A model generated the notes under the pieces. The model was not told where the DNA came from. It was given only the letters and a program-made list of their open reading frames with translations, and searched no databases. 64,000 nt of DNA from Steromphala cineraria (taxonomy: Eukaryota; Mollusca; Gastropoda; Trochida; Trochidae), in the NCBI GenBank assembly GCA_916613615.1, contig OU744725.1, positions 11,080,708 through 11,144,707 of the forward strand, in the 5' to 3' direction. This document shows, one piece after another, positions 58,901-64,000 of the stretch. Position numbers and translations under genes: made by a program. Positions within the stretch are counted from its first letter, which is position 1; each line of letters opens with the position of its first letter.

Positions 58901-61313
58901 TACAAACGAAATAAGATAATTAACAGGATGCTCCATTACAATATAGTTTTGACTTGCCTGACATTTAACAAAATGGAAAAAAAGTAGTTATACAGTAGTG
59001 TGCAAAAGTGAGTGATTGAAAAACGCGTTCGCCACGAGTGAGGTACATGTAGGCACAGGGTCGTCACGTGTCAACCACTCGTCTGGTATATGGCTGAATA
59101 ATCGAGATTGCATAAAGTGAAAAAAGCGTTCATTAATCATGTTTTCTTAGTTTATGTCAAATGAAAAAAGGGAATGATATGTTGACAATATTTGAAAATG
59201 ATAAAACACATTTTTCTTTTTGAATTCACAATAATCAAGGACCACATCTTCTACATTGTAGCAACTAATTTCCCATTCGATTCGTATTCTAAAGACAATT
59301 TTTAGTGGAAATGCTAGCAAGAAGTGGTTTATGGGAAAAACCTTCATAATTCAAATATTCTTCATGAAGCATCGCCACTGTTTGAACATTTAATGTTTCT
59401 CGCTTCCATTTATTTTGATTTGCAGTTCTTTTTGCATTATTCTCTGTACATGTTATTCATGTCATGTAAAGAGTGAATGCTTTAAGATTTTAACATTTAA
59501 GGAAACTGATCTTAATGGTTTATGTTAAAATTGCATATGAAAAATGTAACACCCTAGACATGACATATTCACTGTTTGGAATACAACCACGGTTGGTTTA
59601 CTTGGTGGTCGTGTGTTCGTTCCGAGAACATGTAAACTTACCCAAGATGATTGTTTTTACTGTTTACTTTCATACATACATGTAGTAAGGGAAACTAGAA
59701 TTTTGCATAATTTTCAGATTTCCTACAGGGCGAGGAACTTATATCAACTTAATTACAAAAAATAAATGTAACTAAGCTGAGTAGTTAACATCTTGTGTCT
59801 CAGTTTCATTGGAAGATGAAGCTAATTAGCTTGTTGTAGTTGTAAATAAAGCAGCTCTAGTATTTCTTCACGTCGTTAGAGTCTTTTCAAAAGGATTTAA
59901 TGATATGTATCAATTATCTGCCACTATCTACATGTATCAATAATAGACGAATGTATTACTTGGTGAATATGAATTCATACAACGCATTAAACGTCACTTT
60001 ATGATTCTTATCATTTTTTAAATATCATTTATAGTGCAAACTTGTAAAGAATAACATCTTCGTTGGTCAGTGCCACAATAACCTTAAATGCAACTTGTGA
60101 AAATATTCCTTGTCACTTTATCTTTTGAAATATTGGTCTCTGATTCACAAATCATTGCTTCTTGTCCAACACGTCATTTTACTACCTGTAACTGGTGTCA
60201 TAACTGGGAGTAATTTGTATAGGTCTGTGAAAAGCACAGCAACTCATAGATATGGATCAAGAAACAGACATTCTTTCCATACAAATGTTTCTATAAGAGA
60301 ATCAATCTGTCTACATACAGCATCAGAGAGAGCCATGTGCTTAGTTCCTCCAGGAGATTATTCTTTAACGAGGTTTCATTGACATGCTGCAGACTCTATA
60401 TCCTGCTTTATGGTGTCTGGATTAATGTTTTGACCAGAGATTGTCTCACTGAATGCATTCAACGAAATATACAAATTTCTCCAGCAACTACAGGACAGTA
60501 TGTACATGTAGCAGTAGTAGGTACAGTTTAATGCTATTCTAAGTAAAATAAGCAGGAGCAATAGTAGTACTTGTAGAAGTGATAGTCGCAGTATCAGCAG
60601 CATTAGTAGTCAGAGTATTTCTGCATAGAGAGATGTCAATAAAATTGTGGGGGGGGGGGGGGGGGGGGATTAATGCTTTAATCATTTTACATGTAAACAC
60701 AACCATACTTTAACATGGTGAACATATCATAACATTATAAAAGTACATGTACTTAATTTAGCTGGATTTTGTTGATTTTGTGAGTGACATATAAATATAT
60801 ATCTTTTGGAATGTTTTTATTTTCAATTCCATTAAATTAATTTCAATATTCACAATAAAGGTTTTTATTTAAATTTTTTCACATCATTTCTTGCTTTTGA
60901 TAATTAATGCTTGCTAAAGTACATTTATATTCTCTAAGGGATAATGGAAGAGTCATGTTCCTAGTTTCCCCAGTAGATTATCGAAGCTCTCATCAACATG
61001 CTGCAGACTCTGAATCCTGTTTTATGGTGTCGGGAATAACGTTTGACCTGCGGTACATTGTTAATGCATCGTTGTTTACTTTCCGAAAGTAGTTTAGGCT
61101 TGAAACAACTCGTTTGAGCACATGTTTTTATATTGTTTGAATATACCCTAAAACGCTTTGATTAAGTTATAAGAACAACATCGAAATTAAGTAAACGGTA
61201 ACAGTATGTATATTTTTATTGTGGTTTATTGACTCATTTGAAATATTCAAATTTTCAAAACACAACACCTTTAGATGATGGAATTGTTGCGTAGTGGAGT
61301 CATTTTGTACAGG
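55901..61313. other. Unit 4 head module, first part: no gene
   Basis: Aligns with unit 3 from 43784 to about 49040. Intra-unit repeats are at about 60277 and 60940 and the trinucleotide tract at 60510-60612. The frames 60110-60382 and 3636-3905 (unit 1) match each other but overlap the dispersed repeat and are broken in units 2 and 3. Confidence 0.6.
60649..60668 (+). repeat. Run of 20 G
   Basis: Units 1-3 have only 'tgggg' or 'tggag' here (about 4171, 27037, 48364), followed by 'attaatgaggattaatac'. In unit 4 the G run is expanded and about 35 bases downstream are missing. It could be a true expansion or a sequencing or assembly artefact. A run this long can form G-quadruplex structures. 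Confidence 0.85.
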
Positions 61314-62098
61314 CAATCTAAATAAATTTAGATCAACAGATTTTTTATTTTGTCATACTGTTGATCTAACATTGACCAGTGTGAGAGGTCGTCCCGGTGA
61401 CCTTTCGTATGCAAATAAGGAATTCGCGATTTGATCAATCAAATTCGACGTTACAAACAGTTCATAGTCGCTATTTCAAAGAATGAACTGAAGAAATATA
61501 TGATGGCTTATGGCCTGTTCTCAATAACAGTGTGCATTGTGAAAAATAAATCTTGTTTTCGATAAAGACAAATATCAATAGGTTAATTTTATTTTGGTTG
61601 TATGAAACATTTTAGTTTTATGATTGACAAAAATAATATTAAAACATTATTTGGATGACAATGAAATAAATTAGTATAAACGAGTTTGATTAAAAAAGGA
61701 GTTACCTCCCATTGCATATGGATTTTCGCAGATATTGGCATTTATCAAGCTCTAACTTTGTGATTATTATTCGCCACGTTAGTATCTGTGCGACGTGCAA
61801 TTATCATTTGTCATCGACAACTAGCAAATACGCTAAATCATTTCAAAATGAAAAAATCTAATCTATTAATACATCCAAGCAATTCGCTCCGAATGACAAA
61901 GCTCCGAACATCATCCATTTCAAAAGATGCGCTGCTGAGTTTTTTAACTTCCAGCGAGCTAGGGCAAGTTTTCTGATTGGCCGAGAGGCTGATGTCAGAG
62001 GTCACCGGGACGACCTGCCTCACGGGCCAATGTTAGATCAACAGTATGACCAAATATAAAACCTGTTGATCTAAATTTATTTAGATTGTTTGTACAGG
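61304..62098. mobile_element. 775-bp Mutator-like element with 10-bp target duplication
   Basis: Element 61314-62088 begins CAATCTAAATAAATTTAGAT and ends with its complement. Inverted similarity extends over about 95 bp on each side, through 'catactgttgatctaacatt' and 'aggtcgtcccggtgacct'. It is flanked by TTTGTACAGG at 61304-61313 and 62089-62098, while unit 1 has that sequence once at about 5026. Long inverted ends with a 9-11 bp duplication are the signature of Mutator-like elements. The interior has no transposase; the two opposed small frames at about 61788-62023 are not significant. Non-autonomous. Confidence 0.9.
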
Positions 62099-62480
62099 CC
62101 AATGATTTGTAATGGGAAGTGGGACAATTGATAGAATTGTATGAAGAAACAAGAATTGTTCATACAAATGTTTCTATAAACTCATCAATCTGTCTACATA
62201 CAGAATCAGAGAGAGCCGTGTGCTTACCGCCTCCAGTAGATTATTCCTCATCAAGCTCTCATTGACTTGCTGCAGACTCTATATCCTGCTTTATGGTGCC
62301 TGGATTAATGGTGGACAAACAGTACTAACTCCTTGCGTGTAAAGGGTAAGAGATTGGAGTATGGCTGATACCTTGTGTTTTTACACTGATCACAAACTGA
62401 CTTTTTCTTCTGGTTCGGGATGTAATGATTGATATTTTGGAATCATCATAACTAGCCCATGAAATGTATGTAAATTGTAC

Positions 62481-62799
62481 ATTCTACCATAAATGTGCAA
62501 AAACTCCTTTCTCATTGACTACTGTAACAAAACAGAGGGAATACAATAAGGTTACACGTTGCTCTGTTTACCTCGCCTAATTCGAAAGAATTTATTTGTT
62601 GCTGTCGTGTCGGAAATTTTCACAAAATATGCCAATAAAGCCATTATGGTCTTATAAGCAAATCATTTATGAAATTCAATCAATTTTCCTAAAGCTTAAG
62701 TTCTCTTTGCGATTCACTTTAGATTAAATTTAGAGCCATGATAAAAATTAGACATAGGCCGCTGATTTCCAGACAAAGTTGGTTTATCTCCTAATTCTA
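62481..62799. mobile_element. 307-bp insertion with 6-bp direct flanks
   Basis: Insertion 62487-62793 is flanked by ATTCTA on both sides (62481-62486 and 62794-62799). Unit 3 has a single 'attctaaaaattg' at about 49426. No inverted ends and no A-rich tail were seen. The right edge reads CTAA followed by T, which also occurs at Helitron 3' ends, but the left edge is not a clear TC start. Family undetermined. Confidence 0.7.
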
Positions 62800-64000
62800 T
62801 AAATGCAGTCAATGATGTATATTTTATTTGGTATCAAAAACAATATTTGATCTGTCACATTTTTCATATTTTTTCACAAAACATATTTCAGCCACACAGA
62901 CTTCTACCCCATACAATGTTACATGTGCAGCATATAAGTAAACTTAGGGACATGCACTTTAAGCAATTGTATTTTTTAAGATTGATAGTATATTTTTAGC
63001 TGTCGTGTATAAAGAATACAAAAGTGTAATCAGGCGAGATTCTATCTATGATATCTAATTGACTATCATTTCTTCCTCTATGAAGATCCTATTTTTTAGA
63101 TCATAAAGTCTGTTTGATGACTTTTTTGCGATGAAATTCATGTTACTCTTTCTGATACAATTTTTTTTTTCAAAAACCTATAAATTACACCAATCGATAA
63201 AAAATTCAACAATATGATATATGAGAAAATACCTTATATATCACAATAAGTTAATGTTATGTTCCAAAAGTACCTACTGTCACCGGAAACGCGCGAGTGA
63301 ATTGTGATATCGTTACACAGATTTCCTTTTTGTGTAGTTTTTGTACTCGCGTATTGTGATCTTCATTATCAATCAATTACTAGCAAATATCACATTTTAC
63401 TTATCAAAGAGCACTGTTCTTATCATGATGTCGATACGGTATATTCATTAAAACTCCACATCGTCCATAACACTACAAGTACCTCTTCTTTCTGTCGACT
63501 AGTCGCCATCTTTGTACGGCGTGATTAAACTGAATATGATAGATGCCTACTAAAGCTTTAAGGGAACTCATATCAGAAACGTTACCCCATTTAGTTTGTT
63601 ATATTCGATGTATCAACTATGAATTATGAACAATGTTACCATATCTACAGTATTTTCACACCAAGAAAATACCGAACGTGAAAAACTCTGAGAAACGTTT
63701 TCTTGTCCAATTTTTGTTGTTGCAATATTCCACCAAGACAAAATAAACGAATGGCCAATGTCCATATGTTATGATTTTGGGACTGGATGCAATATGAATT
63801 ATACAAGCTGAATTTTCGGTCAAACATTCAAATAACTCTTTACTTTAATGATATTTAGTGTAAACAACTTATTGCTATGTTCAATGTTTACGTGTACTTT
63901 ATTTGAGCCAGGCCTTGAAAACTGAATAAAATCTTTATGTTTGTCTTTCTACCTTAGTATATGTAACAAATGGCATTCTAAATAAACTCATAAAAATGAA
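62800..64000. other. Unit 4 head module, end of window: no gene
   Basis: Continues the alignment to unit 3 (49440-50600) and unit 1 (5690-8050, without the unit 1 insertions). The LINE, the TTAA MITE and the 6936 element are all absent here, giving empty sites for each. No gene seen. Confidence 0.65.

Larger units (their letters stand above)
55901..64000. repeat. Macrosatellite unit 4 (partial, runs off the window)
   Basis: This is the fourth direct unit, of which only the head module is inside the window. It aligns with unit 3 positions from 43784 to roughly 50600. Private insertions are a 775-bp Mutator-like element (61314-62088) and a 307-bp element (62487-62793), and a 20-base G run replaces the usual short G stretch at 60649-60668. 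No gene was found. Confidence 0.9.

Noticed and set aside
1..64000. A bacterial, phage or viral origin of the window
   Set aside because: Gene density is nearly nil, and LINE, SINE and MITE remains with TTAA and long target duplications are those of an animal nuclear genome.

Overview
The window is AT-rich eukaryotic DNA with no gene that can be called intact. Recognisable parts are a 5'-truncated CR1/L2-type LINE, Tc1/mariner transposase fragments, tRNA-headed SINEs, several short inverted-repeat elements, minisatellites and microsatellites. This is a typical intergenic landscape of an invertebrate animal genome. A marine invertebrate, perhaps a bivalve mollusc, is my best guess, made on general character and not on any diagnostic gene. 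Most long open frames lack an ATG start or are not kept open between repeat copies, so I treat them as chance frames.

The main structure is a direct tandem array of very long repeat units, each opening with the same landmark sequence: unit 1 at 1-23924, unit 2 at 23925-43783, unit 3 at 43784-55900 and unit 4 at 55901 to the window end (partial). The units differ in length (about 23.9, 19.9 and 12.1 kb) through large indels and private mobile-element insertions. The shared order is: a head module of about 9 kb (with three or four internal copies of a roughly 150-bp repeat and a trinucleotide tract), a 55-57 bp minisatellite, a short conserved block, a middle module (present in units 1 and 2, deleted in unit 3), a 'Rep-B' module with a long imperfect hairpin, and a tail module of about 1.2 kb leading into the next head.

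Because the units are paralogues, each unit gives an empty site for insertions in the others, so several elements can be delimited precisely. Unit 1 carries a 76-bp LINE-tail insertion (806-881, 8-bp target duplication), a 194-bp foldback element (4497-4690, 9-bp duplication), a 665-bp LINE fragment (6194-6858), a 355-bp MITE at TTAA (7250-7604), and a 4-kb replacement (about 10049-14044) holding an extra Rep-B copy and a transposon graveyard. Unit 2 carries two more copies of the TTAA MITE, a composite palindrome/tRNA-like insertion (28667-29690), and a nearly identical 1.83-kb local tandem duplication. Unit 3 carries a 427-bp element with about 64-bp inverted ends. Unit 4 carries a 775-bp Mutator-like element with about 95-bp inverted ends and a 10-bp target duplication, plus a 307-bp insertion with a 6-bp duplication.

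No operon-like or pathway organisation is visible. Nothing here supports a new defence, metabolic or mobile protein system. What is worth following up is the macrosatellite itself, the homogenisation of its parts, the conserved Rep-B hairpin with its adjoining 118-bp open block, and the well-delimited non-autonomous elements.
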